Positions 23,863 to 33,082 of a stretch of DNA of 45,482 bases are shown in pieces. The notes under the pieces were generated by a model. It did not search any database. It was not told where the DNA came from and saw nothing but the letters and a program-made list of their open reading frames with translations. The position numbers and the translations under genes are program-made. Source of the DNA: an uncultured Alphaproteobacteria bacterium (lineage in GTDB: Bacteria; Pseudomonadota; Alphaproteobacteria; RF32; CAG-239). Position 1 is the stretch's first letter. Every line of letters starts with the position of its first letter. The stretch spans positions 1-45,482 of the forward strand of contig UQFU01000006.1 in assembly GCA_900540425.1 (NCBI GenBank), read 5' to 3'.

Positions 23863-24186
23863 AAACTTGTATTTTGGGTTATTAGAGCAGTTTTCGCGGG
23901 TCTCGAAAAATTCATGTAGGTTTTTCTACACTAAAATTTTTCCCGCCCTAAAAATTACTCTACTAATCTCACTATCCAAACTTTTCGGTAAAAGGTTGTG
24001 TGGCGGGCAATGCATACAGATTTTGCGAGTTGGCTGTTCCAGTCGTGTGGGTCTATCTACACCCAGTCGCCGCTACTCTTAAATCTTATTATTTGCCTCA
24101 CCTGCCGAACTTTTCGAGAAAATCGCGCTCCGTGGCAGATTAGTACAGGTTTCGCGGATATTGAATGAAAAATAATTGTTGAAAGT
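23863..24186. repeat. Intergenic repeat cluster between gatC and gatA
   Basis: This 324 nt gap holds no gene. It starts with the TTATTAGAGC/CTCGAAAAATTCA element also seen after fabI. Two diverged copies of a second element follow: one around 23935-24030 (CTCACTATCCAAACTTTTCG, then GGCGGGCAATGCATACAGAT) and one around 24078-24155 (TTATTTGCCTCACCTGCCGA, then TAGTACAGGTTT). The gatB-downstream copy near 27128-27270 has the same two blocks. An inverted pair GTGTGGGTCTA / TAGACCCACAC-like structure lies near 24045-24065 (TGTGGGTCTATCTACACCCA). The element looks like a non-coding mobile repeat family. Confidence 0.65.
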
Positions 24187-25662
24187 ATGAAAACAATGAC
24201 TGATTTAACCAAATTGACTATTTCTCAAGCCCGGGAAGGGTTGCAGAAAAAAGCATTTTCGGCCGGAGAATTGGTACGAGCCTATTTGTCGGAGATGGAA
24301 AAAAAGCGGAAGACAAACGCTTATGTTTTGGAAACACCGGAAGTTGCTTTGCAGCAGGCCGAAGTTTCGGATAAAAAATATGCAGCCGGGGCGGCAGGTG
24401 CGCTTGAGGGGATTCCGCTTGGCATTAAAGACCTGTTTTGTACCAAAGGCATTCGCACAACGGCTTGTTCTCATATTTTGGACGGTTTTGTTCCGCAATA
24501 TGAATCAACGGTTACGCAAAAGCTGCTTGATGCCGGCGTTGCTGTTTTGGGTAAGCTGAATATGGATGAGTTTGCCATGGGCGGCAGCAATGAAACCAGC
24601 TATTACGGTCCGGTTATCAATCCCTGGAAAGCCAAAGATTCTGCCGCAGATTTGGTTGCCGGCGGTTCTTCGGGCGGTTCGGCTGCGGCGGTTGCGGCCG
24701 GCATATGTGCCGCGGCGCCCGGTACCGATACCGGCGGTTCTATCCGCCAGCCTTCGGCTTTTTGCGGCGTAACCGGCATAAAACCGACGTATGGGCGCTG
24801 TTCGCGCTACGGTATTATTGCTTTTGCTTCGTCTTTGGATCAAGCGGGGCCGATTGCCAAAGACGTTCGCGACTGTGCGATTTTGTTAAAGACGATGTCG
24901 GGGCATGATGCCAAAGATTCTACTTCGGCGCAAGTTGATGTTCCCGATTTTGAAAAATTCCTCGGTCAAGACATTAAGGGAATGCGCATCGGCATTCCTA
25001 AAGAATATCGTGTGGAAGGGCTGAATAAGGAAGTTGAAAAATATTGGGACGAGGGAATTGCGATGCTGAAATCCCGCGGGGCCGAAATTGTTGAGATTTC
25101 GCTGCCGCATACCAAATATGCCCTGGCAACCTATTATATTATTGCTCCGGCGGAGGCTTCGGCCAATCTGGCGCGTTATGACGGTATCCGTTACGGCCTG
25201 CGGGTAAACGGCGAACATCTGGACAATTTGTATATCAATACCCGGAGCGAAGGTTTTGGCAAAGAAGTCAAGCGCCGGATTATGATGGGGACTTATGTTT
25301 TGTCTGCCGGTTATTATGACGCTTATTACCTCAAGGCTCAGAAAGTCCGCCGCAAAATTGTGGAAGATTTTAAGGCCGCTTTTGAAAAATGTGATGTTAT
25401 CCTGACGCCGACGGCGCCGACGCCGGCTTTTCCGATTGGGGATAAGTCAATGCAGGAAAACCCGATTACCATGTGGCTGAACGATGTCTTTACGGTTTCG
25501 GTCAGTTTGGCCGGTTTGCCGGCAATGAGTCTGCCGATTGGGTTAAGTTCGAACGGGCTGCCTTTGGGGTTGCAGGTTATCGGCCGGGCTTTTGAGGAGG
25601 GCGATGTTTTCAAAATTGCGTCAGCTTTGGAAAGCGATGCCAAATTTGAGGGGATAAAGTAA
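24187..25662 (+). CDS. gatA: Asp-tRNA(Asn)/Glu-tRNA(Gln) amidotransferase subunit A
   Basis: A 491 aa amidase-signature enzyme, the glutaminase subunit that releases ammonia for GatB. The Ser-cisSer-Lys triad is represented by Lys in [14 protein letters not shown] (residue 81), [14 protein letters not shown], and the [14 protein letters not shown] loop. A later conserved block is [18 protein letters not shown]. The start may be the ATG at 24187 or the one three codons later; neither has a strong ribosome site. It ends 1 nt before gatB, with which it is surely co-transcribed. Confidence 0.97.
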   Translation: MKTMTDLTKLTISQAREGLQKKAFSAGELVRAYLSEMEKKRKTNAYVLETPEVALQQAEVSDKKYAAGAAGALEGIPLGIKDLFCTKGIRTTACSHILDGFVPQYESTVTQKLLDAGVAVLGKLNMDEFAMGGSNETSYYGPVINPWKAKDSAADLVAGGSSGGSAAAVAAGICAAAPGTDTGGSIRQPSAFCGVTGIKPTYGRCSRYGIIAFASSLDQAGPIAKDVRDCAILLKTMSGHDAKDSTSAQVDVPDFEKFLGQDIKGMRIGIPKEYRVEGLNKEVEKYWDEGIAMLKSRGAEIVEISLPHTKYALATYYIIAPAEASANLARYDGIRYGLRVNGEHLDNLYINTRSEGFGKEVKRRIMMGTYVLSAGYYDAYYLKAQKVRRKIVEDFKAAFEKCDVILTPTAPTPAFPIGDKSMQENPITMWLNDVFTVSVSLAGLPAMSLPIGLSSNGLPLGLQVIGRAFEEGDVFKIASALESDAKFEGIK

Positions 25663-25663
25663 G

Positions 25664-27127
25664 ATGACGGCAATGATTATTGAAACCGAAAAAAACAAGT
25701 GGGAAGTTATCTGCGGTTTGGAAATCCACTGCCAGATTGTTTCTGATTCCAAAATGTTCAGCGGCGCTTCCACCGAATACGGCGCCGAGCCTAACCGCAA
25801 CGTTTCGTTTATTGACGCGGGGATGCCCGGAATGCTGCCGACGCTGAATGAGCAGTGTGTCCGTCAGGCAATTAAGACCGGTTTGGGGTTGAATGCCAAA
25901 ATTAATAAGTATTCCGAATTTTCACGCAAAAACTATTTTTATGCCGATTTGCCGCAAGGGTATCAGATTACTCAATTCCAATATCCGCTGGTTGGCGAGG
26001 GAAGCCTTGAGATTGAAACGGAAGACGGCAGCCGGCGGACAATCGGCATTGAGCGGATTCACATTGAACAAGATGCCGGGAAGTCTATTCATGATTTGGA
26101 TCCGAGCATGACTTTTGTTGATTTGAACCGGGCCGGGGTTGGGCTGATGGAGATTGTTACCAAGGCTGATTTCCGGTCGCCGGAAGAAGCCGGGGAGTTT
26201 TTGCGCAAGCTGCGTTCCATTGTCCGCTATCTCGGAACCTGTGACGGCAATATGGACGAAGGTTCGATGCGTTGCGATGTCAACGTGTCGGTTCGCAAAG
26301 TCGGCGAGAGCGGTTTTCGTCCGCGCAGCGAAATGAAAAACGTTAACTCGGTGCGGTTTGTGATGCAGGCGATTGAGAGTGAAGCCAGACGCCATGTGGA
26401 AGTCTATGAAAACGGCGGAAGCATTGAACAGGAGACACGCCAGTTTGACCCGGCGAGCGGAACGTCCAAGCTGATGCGCAAAAAAGAATTTGCCCATGAC
26501 TACCGTTATTTTCCGGAGCCGGATTTGCTGCCTCTGGTTTTGAGCGATGCGTATATTGAAGATTTGAAAAAAGAAATGGTGGAGCTTCCCGACGCCAAAA
26601 AGGCCCGTTTTGTCAACGAATTGGGAATTACGCCTTATGACGCCATGGTTTTGTGCGAAAATCGTGATGTGGCCGAATTTTTTGAAAAGGCTGCCGCCGG
26701 GCGCGATGCCAAAAAAGTGGCCAACTGGATGATGGGCGATTTCTTTGCCATGTTGAACAAAGACGGTTTGAGCATTCATGAGAGCCCGGTCAGCGCCGAG
26801 AATCTCGGAAAACTGGTTGATCTGATTACCGATGGCGTCATTAACGGCAAAACAGCCAAAGATGTTTTTGAGATAATGGCTGAAACCCGTGAGGCGCCGG
26901 ATAAGATTGTAGAAGAAAGAGGGCTGAAGCAAGTTACCGACACCGGGGCGATTGAGGCGATTATTGAGCAGATTATTGCCGAGAATCCTGCCAATGTTGA
27001 AGCATACCGCAACGGTAAGACCGGTCTGATGGGGTGGTTTGTCGGCCAGGTTATGAAGGCCAGCGGAGGAAAGGCTAATCCGGCTTCGGTCAACCAACTC
27101 TTAAAAGTTCGTCTAGAGGGCAACTAA
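25664..27127 (+). CDS. gatB: Asp-tRNA(Asn)/Glu-tRNA(Gln) amidotransferase subunit B
   Basis: A 487 aa GatB, which phosphorylates and amidates the misacylated tRNA. Signatures are [76 protein letters not shown], and the KNVNSVRFV kinase-domain strings. The C-terminal YqeY-like tRNA-binding domain is complete and ends [16 protein letters not shown]. The ATG sits 1 nt after the gatA stop, indicating translational coupling. A terminator follows after another repeat copy. Confidence 0.97.
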   Translation: MTAMIIETEKNKWEVICGLEIHCQIVSDSKMFSGASTEYGAEPNRNVSFIDAGMPGMLPTLNEQCVRQAIKTGLGLNAKINKYSEFSRKNYFYADLPQGYQITQFQYPLVGEGSLEIETEDGSRRTIGIERIHIEQDAGKSIHDLDPSMTFVDLNRAGVGLMEIVTKADFRSPEEAGEFLRKLRSIVRYLGTCDGNMDEGSMRCDVNVSVRKVGESGFRPRSEMKNVNSVRFVMQAIESEARRHVEVYENGGSIEQETRQFDPASGTSKLMRKKEFAHDYRYFPEPDLLPLVLSDAYIEDLKKEMVELPDAKKARFVNELGITPYDAMVLCENRDVAEFFEKAAAGRDAKKVANWMMGDFFAMLNKDGLSIHESPVSAENLGKLVDLITDGVINGKTAKDVFEIMAETREAPDKIVEERGLKQVTDTGAIEAIIEQIIAENPANVEAYRNGKTGLMGWFVGQVMKASGGKANPASVNQLLKVRLEGN

Positions 27128-27275
27128 TACAGGTTTGTCGGGGGAAATTTTTGGTCACGTATTTCATATACGCTCAAAAAAATTTTCCCTCAAATCTTGT
27201 TATTTGCCTCACTATCCGAACTTTTACAAAAGCTCGTCTGGCGGGAAACTTATGCAGATATGGCCGGCAGCAGTT
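27128..27275. repeat. Intergenic repeat copy after gatB
   Basis: AATACAGGTTTGTCG, then TTATTTGCCTCACTATCCGA, ACTTTTACAAAAG, and TGGCGGGAAACTTATGCAGA repeat, in order, the blocks seen between gatC and gatA. The two copies flank the gatAB pair in the same orientation. Confidence 0.7.
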
Positions 27276-27313
27276 TTTTCAGACAGGTTGTGTAAGAACG
27301 GCAAGCCGTTGTG

Positions 27314-27340
27314 AAGCCTCCCGGGCGGAGGCTTTTCGTT
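27314..27340 (+). terminator. Terminator of gatCAB
   Basis: AAGCCTCC pairs perfectly with GGAGGCTT around a CGGGC loop, followed by TTCGTTT. Confidence 0.88.
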
Positions 27341-27413
27341 TGACTTTAAAAATATTGATGTTAAAGTTTGAGGCCAATTAGAAGATTATTGTTTAAATTA
27401 AAAATTTTTTATT

Positions 27414-28520
27414 ATGAATGAAAGAAAACTTAATTCTTTGATGGCGAAATCCTTGCGTTGCAAGCGGGATATTGCCGAAAAGCTGCAAATATGCAATTTG
27501 CCGGTTTTGAGTTATAGGGAAATTTTTCAGAGTGCCGTTTCTTTCTATGGCGAAGGCTGGGCGGGACGGATTCAATGGGAAATGTTCGGGTTTTTGAAAT
27601 ATTTTACGGCCGGTGAACAAAATACTCTGAAAAAGTATCCGCTTTTTTCGCATCTTCCTGATTTTATTCGGAATTACGAGTATCAGCTGAATGTTTGGAA
27701 AACGAATTACAATGTTTTTCGAGAAGGCGAACCATACTGCTGGGAGAGTTTTCCGCAGATCCTTTTTATATCCTGTTCTTGCGGGAAGCTTAAGGTTGTG
27801 GAGGTTCTGCTGCCGGACGAGATGCTGGCGGGAACAGAGATTCTTCTTGATAAGACAGCCGAGAGATTTTGGGTTTTGCGTTTTGTTTCGGAGGATTTTC
27901 GGGTTTCCAAAGAACAGAAGGCGCAGGTCATAAAATTAATTCAGATGACACCGGAACTCGCGGCGGGGATTGAGAAAAAAAGTCTTGAGTGGAAGGAAAT
28001 TCTGGGGTTGAACATTGAAGCTTATGAGAATATTCAGCTGCCCGGAGATTTAAAAGGAATCGGTTTGGCTGAAATGGTCAAAAATGTTTCTGCCGGGAAT
28101 TGGGCGAATATTCGTATTATCCTTGCGGAAAACAGCAGGTTGTTGCTGAACTGTTTGGAAATGACGGCGATTGACGAGCTGCCCGGGATACAGGATTTGA
28201 ACAGCGATGTTGCACAGGCTTTTAAGGAAATCCGGCGAAAGTATTCTTCAATGAAAGAATTTGCCAGTAAATGCGGAAGCGATGTCTGGTGGCTGGATGA
28301 GTTTAAGAATGTTGTGGTGCGTTTGGGTTCCGATTGGTGGGCTGAGGTTTATGTCAGGCATCCTTCGGCGACATTTGATTATCCGATACTCATGCGGAGC
28401 GGTTTTTTCTTTGTTCGGTTTGTTGCGGAATGGCCTTTCGCAGACTGGATGAATGAATTTTTGGAAAAAGAGGAAGAGGGTAAATTTTTTCTTTATTCTT
28501 TGGGAATTGCAAAATGTTAA
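27414..28520 (+). CDS. Hypothetical protein, no recognised family
   Basis: A 368 aa soluble-looking protein. No domain is recognised. It is rich in aromatic residues, notably Trp (WAGRIQW, WKTNYNVF, CWESF, VWWLDEF and SDWWAEVY), and has scattered cysteines including CSCGK near residue 125. The middle part (about 195-235) is helical and charged. There is no signal peptide or membrane segment. The ATG lies in AT-rich DNA with no good ribosome site. It stands alone between terminators; the base composition is similar to its neighbours but its weaker ribosome site and lack of family suggest a lineage-specific gene. Confidence 0.7.
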   Translation: MNERKLNSLMAKSLRCKRDIAEKLQICNLPVLSYREIFQSAVSFYGEGWAGRIQWEMFGFLKYFTAGEQNTLKKYPLFSHLPDFIRNYEYQLNVWKTNYNVFREGEPYCWESFPQILFISCSCGKLKVVEVLLPDEMLAGTEILLDKTAERFWVLRFVSEDFRVSKEQKAQVIKLIQMTPELAAGIEKKSLEWKEILGLNIEAYENIQLPGDLKGIGLAEMVKNVSAGNWANIRIILAENSRLLLNCLEMTAIDELPGIQDLNSDVAQAFKEIRRKYSSMKEFASKCGSDVWWLDEFKNVVVRLGSDWWAEVYVRHPSATFDYPILMRSGFFFVRFVAEWPFADWMNEFLEKEEEGKFFLYSLGIAKC

Positions 28521-28523
28521 AAC

Positions 28524-28549
28524 GGCGCCGGGATTCCGGCGCTTTTTTT
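28524..28549 (+). terminator. Intrinsic terminator
   Basis: GCGCCGG pairs with CCGGCGC around GATT, followed by T7, directly after the 368 aa gene. Confidence 0.93.
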
Positions 28550-28625
28550 GTGGGCAAGCCGAAAAAACATTGTGGCCGTTTGCAAAAAGTTTTATGCTCG
28601 GGGTGGATTTATTGAAAGGAAAATA

Positions 28626-29195
28626 ATGTCGGGAATTGAGGAATTTTTGGCAGATTATGTGCCATGGGACGAGTGTGAGAGGGCATATAAAGAATCGTTT
28701 GTACAGTTTTGGCAGGCTGTGGGCGATAAGATATATGAACGGGGGTGTTTGCCCGGCCATATTTCGGTTTCGGCCTTTGTGACGAATCAGGCGCATAATA
28801 AAGTGCTGATGGCTTATCATAAGATATTGGACCGTTGGGCATGGCTGGGCGGCCATGCCGACGGCGAATGCGAGCTTTTGCCGGTGGCAATTCGGGAAGT
28901 CCGAGAGGAAAGTTCTTTGTGCGATGTTCGTCCGGCAAGGGCGGAGCCGGTCAGTCTGGAGGTTTTATGGGTTCCGGAACATGTTAAACGCGGGCAATTC
29001 GTGTCGGCGCATTTGCATTATAACGTTACTTATTGGCTGGAAGCCGACGAGAAAGAACCGTTGCATAACAAGCCAGATGAGAATACGGCTGTAAAATGGA
29101 TTGGGTTTGATGAAATTTCCGATTATGTTCAAGATGAGGTTGATAATAAAATTTATCGGCGTATTATTAAGAAAATTCAAAGCATGAAGGGTTGA
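28626..29195 (+). CDS. Nudix hydrolase
   Basis: A 189 aa Nudix-superfamily hydrolase, cleaving nucleoside diphosphates linked to another group; the substrate is unknown. The Nudix box is at about residues 75-98: WLGGHADGE, then VAIREVREESSL, with the REVREE catalytic glutamates. Its GGHADG start matches a sub-group of Nudix enzymes rather than MutT itself. The ATG at 28626 has GAAAGGA as ribosome site 6 nt upstream; a longer in-frame start overlaps the terminator of the preceding gene. It is 2 nt from the ZIP transporter, so the two are co-transcribed. Confidence 0.9.
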   Translation: MSGIEEFLADYVPWDECERAYKESFVQFWQAVGDKIYERGCLPGHISVSAFVTNQAHNKVLMAYHKILDRWAWLGGHADGECELLPVAIREVREESSLCDVRPARAEPVSLEVLWVPEHVKRGQFVSAHLHYNVTYWLEADEKEPLHNKPDENTAVKWIGFDEISDYVQDEVDNKIYRRIIKKIQSMKG

Positions 29196-29197
29196 AA

Positions 29198-29971
29198 ATG
29201 GATAATATATTTGTACAGGGGATGCTGGCGGCGACGGTTGCCGGGTTGGTGACCGGTATCGGCGGGTTTATGATTTTTTTGAAAAAGCGGTATTCTCAAG
29301 ATAATATTAATTTTTTGCTGAATATTGCGGCCGGCGTTATGTTGGCAGCGGCTTTCTTTTCGTTGCTTTCTCCGGCGATGTCGCGGATTATCCGTTTTGA
29401 TCCGGATATTCATGTGGCGGCATTTTGGTACACAGGGGCGGTTTTTGCCGGGGTGGCGCTGGTTTGGATATTAAATGAGGTTTTGCCGCATGAGCACAAC
29501 AACATGGGGCATCATGGCATGAATTTCAGCCTTAAGACGGCTTGGCTGTTTATTATTGCAATTACGCTGCATAAAATTCCCGAAGGATTGGCGGTCGGAG
29601 TGGCCTATAGTGCAGAAGACTTTATGAATCCGGACAGTTTGGTTTTGGGGATTGCTTTGCATAATATTCCCGAGGGGCTGACGATTGCGATTTCTCTGGT
29701 GGCGGCCAAGTGTTCGCGCCTTAAGGCGGCGCTGACCGCGGCGGCAATCGGATTGGTGCAGCCTTTGGGGGCGGCTCTGGGGTTAGTGACAATGGGAATC
29801 AGCGAAAAGATTGTCCCTTTAGGAATGGCAATGGCCGGCGGAACGCTGCTGTTTGTTGTCATTAATGAGATACTGCCCGAGACATACGGGGTGAAGAAAA
29901 CCGAAAAGGCGTCTTTTGCATTGTTTTTGGGTTTTATCTGTATGACATATATGAATATTGTTTTGGATTAA
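29198..29971 (+). CDS. ZIP-family metal transporter (ZupT-like)
   Basis: A 257 aa inner-membrane transporter of the ZIP family, taking up zinc or other divalent metals. About eight hydrophobic segments are seen. The metal-site helices carry LHKIPEGLAVGVAYSAE and ALHNIPEGLTIAISL, diagnostic for the ZupT/GufA branch. A His-rich loop HEHNNMGHHGMN lies between early segments, as usual for these carriers. The ATG at 29198 follows AAGGG by 6 nt. It is coupled to the Nudix gene and ends at a hairpin. Confidence 0.92.
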   Translation: MDNIFVQGMLAATVAGLVTGIGGFMIFLKKRYSQDNINFLLNIAAGVMLAAAFFSLLSPAMSRIIRFDPDIHVAAFWYTGAVFAGVALVWILNEVLPHEHNNMGHHGMNFSLKTAWLFIIAITLHKIPEGLAVGVAYSAEDFMNPDSLVLGIALHNIPEGLTIAISLVAAKCSRLKAALTAAAIGLVQPLGAALGLVTMGISEKIVPLGMAMAGGTLLFVVINEILPETYGVKKTEKASFALFLGFICMTYMNIVLD

Positions 29972-29973
29972 AG

Positions 29974-30003
29974 AAAAAGCGTACTGAAAAGGTACGCTTC
30001 ATT
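29974..30003. terminator. Terminator between ZIP gene and lipoprotein gene
   Basis: AAGCGTAC pairs with GTACGCTT around a 7 nt loop. The A-rich left flank gives a good U tract on the minus strand, so it mainly serves the minus-strand lipoprotein gene and may also end the plus-strand pair. Confidence 0.8.
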
Positions 30004-30014
30004 TGTCGACAACA

Positions 30015-30317
30015 TTATTTCTTACTGCAAGAAAGCAGAAAAACAAAAATTGCCACGAGGCCGTTTTTGTCGGCAAAGAGCATCAGATTTTCCCTGTCTT
30101 GTCGCGTTTCGAGAGGGAGAAGAGAAGCGTTTTTGCCGTTTGGAACACCTGTTCGGGGTCGGATCCAGTCTTGTGGCGTAAAGCCTTCGCAGGAATCCGG
30201 AAGGTTGTATGCTGCGGCATTAAAAGACTGAACCGGTGTCTGGACGGTGGTTGTGCCAAGATAACTTGAGCAGGAAAATCCGGTTCCGGCCAAAAGTAAA
30301 AATAATAAAGTTTTCAT
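30015..30317 (-). CDS. Putative small lipoprotein
   Basis: A 100 aa protein starting MKTLLFLLLAGTGFSC, a short signal peptide ending in a possible lipobox (GFSC, a weak match) with Cys16. The mature region is Pro/Thr-rich with no known domain and ends in the hydrophobic stretch GLVAIFVFLLSCS, which could be a second membrane segment. Ribosome site and promoter are not clear. Function unknown. Confidence 0.6.
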   Translation of the reverse strand: MKTLLFLLLAGTGFSCSSYLGTTTVQTPVQSFNAAAYNLPDSCEGFTPQDWIRPRTGVPNGKNASLLPLETRQDRENLMLFADKNGLVAIFVFLLSCSKK

Positions 30318-30450
30318 AAAAAATAGTTTTGAAATTTATAATAATGTCTTCTGTTATCGGTGATAGCCGAAGAGTGGAAAAAGTCAAGCAACGGGGAAGG
30401 CCCGGGGGATAATTTTTTTGATAAAAAGGCCGATAATTTGAAAAAATATA

Positions 30451-30479
30451 TTGACGGAGGGGGAAAGATAATATACATA
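30451..30479 (+). promoter_or_regulatory. Probable tRNA-Ser promoter
   Basis: TTGACG at 30451-30456 and TACATA at 30474-30479, 17 nt apart, end 17 nt before the mature tRNA 5' end. Confidence 0.55.
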
Positions 30480-30496
30480 TAACTCCGTACTGCGAT

Positions 30497-30583
30497 GGAA
30501 AGTTGGCAGAGTGGTAATGCAGCGGATTGCTAATCCGTGAACGGGTTTCCGTTCCACAGGTTCGAGTCCTGTACTTTCCGCCA
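30497..30583 (+). tRNA. tRNA-Ser (GCU)
   Basis: An 87 nt class II tRNA with acceptor stem GGAAAGT/ACTTTCC, discriminator G and encoded CCA. The anticodon loop TTGCTAA gives anticodon GCT, reading AGC/AGU. The long variable arm (GAACGGG...CCGTTCC) and the T-arm GGTTCGAGTCC confirm serine identity. Confidence 0.97.
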
Positions 30584-30585
30584 TA

Positions 30586-30617
30586 TAACAAAACCCGGAT
30601 TTTTCCGGGTTTTGTTA
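30586..30617. terminator. Terminator after tRNA-Ser
   Basis: A perfect 14 bp stem TAACAAAACCCGGA / TCCGGGTTTTGTTA with a TTTT loop directly follows the tRNA. Confidence 0.85.
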
Positions 30618-30740
30618 TGTTTGGAGAAATTGAATATAAACGAACGGCCTGGACAGAGTCGGCGGTTGGCAACCTGCAGGTGCTTTGCGTGCAGGCAAAG
30701 TCTTTGCGGCGAGGGGAATTCTGTTTAACAGGCGAAACGA
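30618..30740. other. Non-coding stretch between tRNA-Ser and fusion gene
   Basis: I see no gene or clear regulatory element here. A short direct repeat GCAGGTGC/GCAGGCAA surrounds position 30680 but is too brief to interpret. Confidence 0.4.
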
Positions 30741-30769
30741 AAAAGAGCCTTCTCGGGAGAGAAGGCTTT
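30741..30769 (-). terminator. Terminator of the CoaD-like/HD gene
   Basis: AGCCTTCTC pairs perfectly with GAGAAGGCT around GGGA; on the minus strand it is followed by CTTTTTCG. Confidence 0.9.
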
Positions 30770-30780
30770 GGGTTTTGCCG

Positions 30781-32004
30781 TCAGGCAAATTTTTCTTGAA
30801 CCAGCCACCAGCCTAATTCGCGTTGAAGGTTGATGCGGGCATTTTCTTCCCGAAGCTTGTAGAAGTAATCCGTTTGATAAATTCGCGGCTGCTTCAACAA
30901 AGATTCAATAAAATCAATGCGTCCTTTTCGGAATTCGTCATCATTGAACTGCTTATATTCCCGGCGAATTTGCATGGCATAAGTGCCATAATTGTACATA
31001 TCTCCGAGGATGGCATAGTCGATGTCTGCAAATATCCGGGCTTCTTTTGAAGCAGTTTCGGGTCTTCTTTGTCCGATTATCAACTCCAGAAAGTCAAAGT
31101 TTGTTTTTTTATACTTGCTGCCGGCAATAAAATCGGCGCAGCTTTGGGCCGAAAGTATTTCGGCATTATTGTTCTTTGCTTCCGGTTCATAATTCTGGTA
31201 TTCATCATGAAAAAAGAATCCCAGCATCAGGTTTTGCCTGATTTCGGAATATCCGGGCAGATAGTTGTCTAGCAAGTTCAAACAATAGGCAATGTGAGAA
31301 AAATTGTGATATTTCCGGGATATGTATTTTTTAGCCAAACGGGAATATGTTTCTTCGCATTGCTTTTTTGCAAGACCTTTGTGGTATCCGAGTTCCATAA
31401 AAACCGGAGCCAGATATTTTTGCATCATGCGGTTATGCACGGACGGAGAAACCAGGTTTCCGGCGGCGATGAACTGGTTAATTCCGCAAAAGTCTTTGGC
31501 TGCGGAGGTTGACGTGAAAGTCAATTCGGCGCGCGGCAGCGGAATAGTCAGGTAGCATAAGCCGGCGGCGGCAGTTTCGTCAATCAGGCGGTTGGCGGCA
31601 GCCAAAGACATTTCGCTGTCGTGGTCGCCGGTGATTCGTTCACTGCGGACAAAATGGGTGGCATTGACTCTTTTAGCGGCAAGAACCGATGAAGCCGAAT
31701 ATGGGTAAATCTTTATACATCGGGGATTGGACTTATATTTGAGGACGGCATTTTTTTCGGCTGTCGAAAAAATTCGGCCGTTTATGCCGCGCATCTTGTA
31801 AGCTGTTATCCAATCTTGCAAAGCTTCCTCAATCATTTCTTGACTGTCAAAGGCTGAAAAGAGTTTAGTGTTTTCTTGTTTTTTCGGATTTTCGCCGATG
31901 CCGATGACCAGATTGTCAAAACCGTTAAGCAGTTCTGCCCAGATTGCCATATGGCCGTTGGTTGGAATTTCAAAACTTCCTGAAAAAAAAGCTGTTGTGT
32001 CCAT
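30781..32004 (-). CDS. Fusion of CoaD-like nucleotidyltransferase and HD-type phosphohydrolase
   Basis: A 407 aa two-domain protein. Residues 1-200 look like phosphopantetheine adenylyltransferase (CoaD): FFSGSFEIPTNGHMAIW with TNGH at 15-18 in place of the (T/H)xGH active-site motif, LVIGIGENPKK, and LTFTSTSAAKDF then LVSPSVHNRM, matching the ISSS...VP..V tail of CoaD. Residues 210-407 resemble the HD-like phosphohydrolase family with YHN..H: YHNFSHIAYCLNLL (His233, His237), FFFHDEYQ (His266, Asp267) and IFADIDYAILG. CoaD makes dephospho-CoA; the HD half might hydrolyse a nucleotide or phosphate ester. No frameshift separates the halves. It is monocistronic with its own terminator. Joint function is unknown. 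Confidence 0.85.
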   Translation of the reverse strand: MDTTAFFSGSFEIPTNGHMAIWAELLNGFDNLVIGIGENPKKQENTKLFSAFDSQEMIEEALQDWITAYKMRGINGRIFSTAEKNAVLKYKSNPRCIKIYPYSASSVLAAKRVNATHFVRSERITGDHDSEMSLAAANRLIDETAAAGLCYLTIPLPRAELTFTSTSAAKDFCGINQFIAAGNLVSPSVHNRMMQKYLAPVFMELGYHKGLAKKQCEETYSRLAKKYISRKYHNFSHIAYCLNLLDNYLPGYSEIRQNLMLGFFFHDEYQNYEPEAKNNNAEILSAQSCADFIAGSKYKKTNFDFLELIIGQRRPETASKEARIFADIDYAILGDMYNYGTYAMQIRREYKQFNDDEFRKGRIDFIESLLKQPRIYQTDYFYKLREENARINLQRELGWWLVQEKFA

Positions 32005-32080
32005 TTTTTTATTTTTTTAGTTAATAATAGGAATTAATTGTAATTTTTGAATTTTAGCCTACAAAATTTGTGTCAATTTG

Positions 32081-32464
32081 TCAATTATTTTCCTGAGGTT
32101 CAAAGTCCATGGCCAGCGAATTGATACAGAAACGTTCGCCGCTTGGCGTCGGTCCGTCTTTGAAAAGATGGCCGAGGTGGGATTCGCAGCGGGCGCAGAC
32201 GACTTCGGTACGACTGAGCCCATAACTGCGGTCAGGGCGGAATTTGACATGGTTGGGCAGAGCTTCGTCAAAGCTCGGCCAGCCACAGCCGCAGTCAAAT
32301 TTGTGTTCGGAGGCAAACAGCGGATTTCCGCAGCCGGCACAAACGTAGATGCCGTCTTCGTCGAATTCGGCGTATTTTCCGGAAAAGGCGGTTTCGGTTC
32401 CTTTTTCACGCAGAATACGGTATTGTTCAGGCGTTAGTTTTTTCTTCCATTCGTCTTCGGTCAT
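32081..32464 (-). CDS. msrB: Peptide-methionine (R)-S-oxide reductase
   Basis: A 127 aa MsrB, which reduces the R form of methionine sulfoxide. Zinc cysteines are Cys42/Cys45 (CAGC) and Cys90/Cys93 (CARC), and the catalytic Cys113 lies in RFCINSLAMDF. The GWPSFDEAL and HLGHLFKDGPTPSGERFCINS strings are diagnostic. It follows msrA by 3 nt, forming an oxidative-repair operon. No signal peptide, so it is cytoplasmic. Confidence 0.97.
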   Translation of the reverse strand: MTEDEWKKKLTPEQYRILREKGTETAFSGKYAEFDEDGIYVCAGCGNPLFASEHKFDCGCGWPSFDEALPNHVKFRPDRSYGLSRTEVVCARCESHLGHLFKDGPTPSGERFCINSLAMDFEPQENN

Positions 32465-32467
32465 GTT

Positions 32468-32941
32468 TTATCTCCCGCAAGATGTTTTTCCCTGTTTTTG
32501 CAGGTATTTTTGATGATATTCTTCTGCCGGCCAGAAGGTTCCGGCCGGAGCTATTTCGGTGACAACGGGGGCAGGGAAAGTTTTCTGCCTTTCCAGTTCG
32601 GCAATTTTGGCTTCGGCTTGTTGTTTTTGTTCCGGAGTCAGGTAAAAAATGGCGGAGCGGTATTGAGTGCCGATGTCCGGCCCTTGGCGATTTTGGGTTG
32701 TCGGATTGTGGATTTTGAAAAAAATGTCCAGCAATTCGGGGTAGCTGATTTTGTCAGTATCAAAGCTGACTTCGACCGCTTCGGCATGTCCGGTCTGTCC
32801 GGTTGAGACCTGGCGGTAACTGGGATTTTCTACGCTTCCTCCGACATATCCGGCTTCCGTGGACACAACGCCGGGAGTGTTGTCAAAAGCAAGCTGGACG
32901 CCCCAAAAGCATCCGGCTGCGAAAATAGCTTGTGCAATCAT
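32468..32941 (-). CDS. msrA: Peptide-methionine (S)-S-oxide reductase
   Basis: A 157 aa MsrA, which reduces the S form of methionine sulfoxide. The catalytic Cys11 is in AAGCFWGVQ; GVVSTEAGYVGG, YRQVSTGQTGHAEAVEVSFD and IGTQYRSAIFY are family landmarks. The C-terminus is short; the tail ends KTSCGR, with one Cys that may be a resolving cysteine. GAGGAGGA upstream is a good ribosome site. It is the first gene of the msrA-msrB operon. Confidence 0.97.
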   Translation of the reverse strand: MIAQAIFAAGCFWGVQLAFDNTPGVVSTEAGYVGGSVENPSYRQVSTGQTGHAEAVEVSFDTDKISYPELLDIFFKIHNPTTQNRQGPDIGTQYRSAIFYLTPEQKQQAEAKIAELERQKTFPAPVVTEIAPAGTFWPAEEYHQKYLQKQGKTSCGR

Positions 32942-33082
32942 TTTGTCCTCCTCTTAATCAGCGCTTATATAATCATTTTGCGGGCAAAGAAAACGAAAGC
33001 AGATAAAATTATTTAGCCTGGGCTTTAAGGAAGGTGCGGAGAGATTATATTGAGGAGGTGTTTTAGCAAGTTAAAGGAGACA

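Noticed and set aside
25922..27097. Long open frame on the minus strand opposite gatB
   Set aside because: Shadow of gatB, whose motifs are unmistakable.
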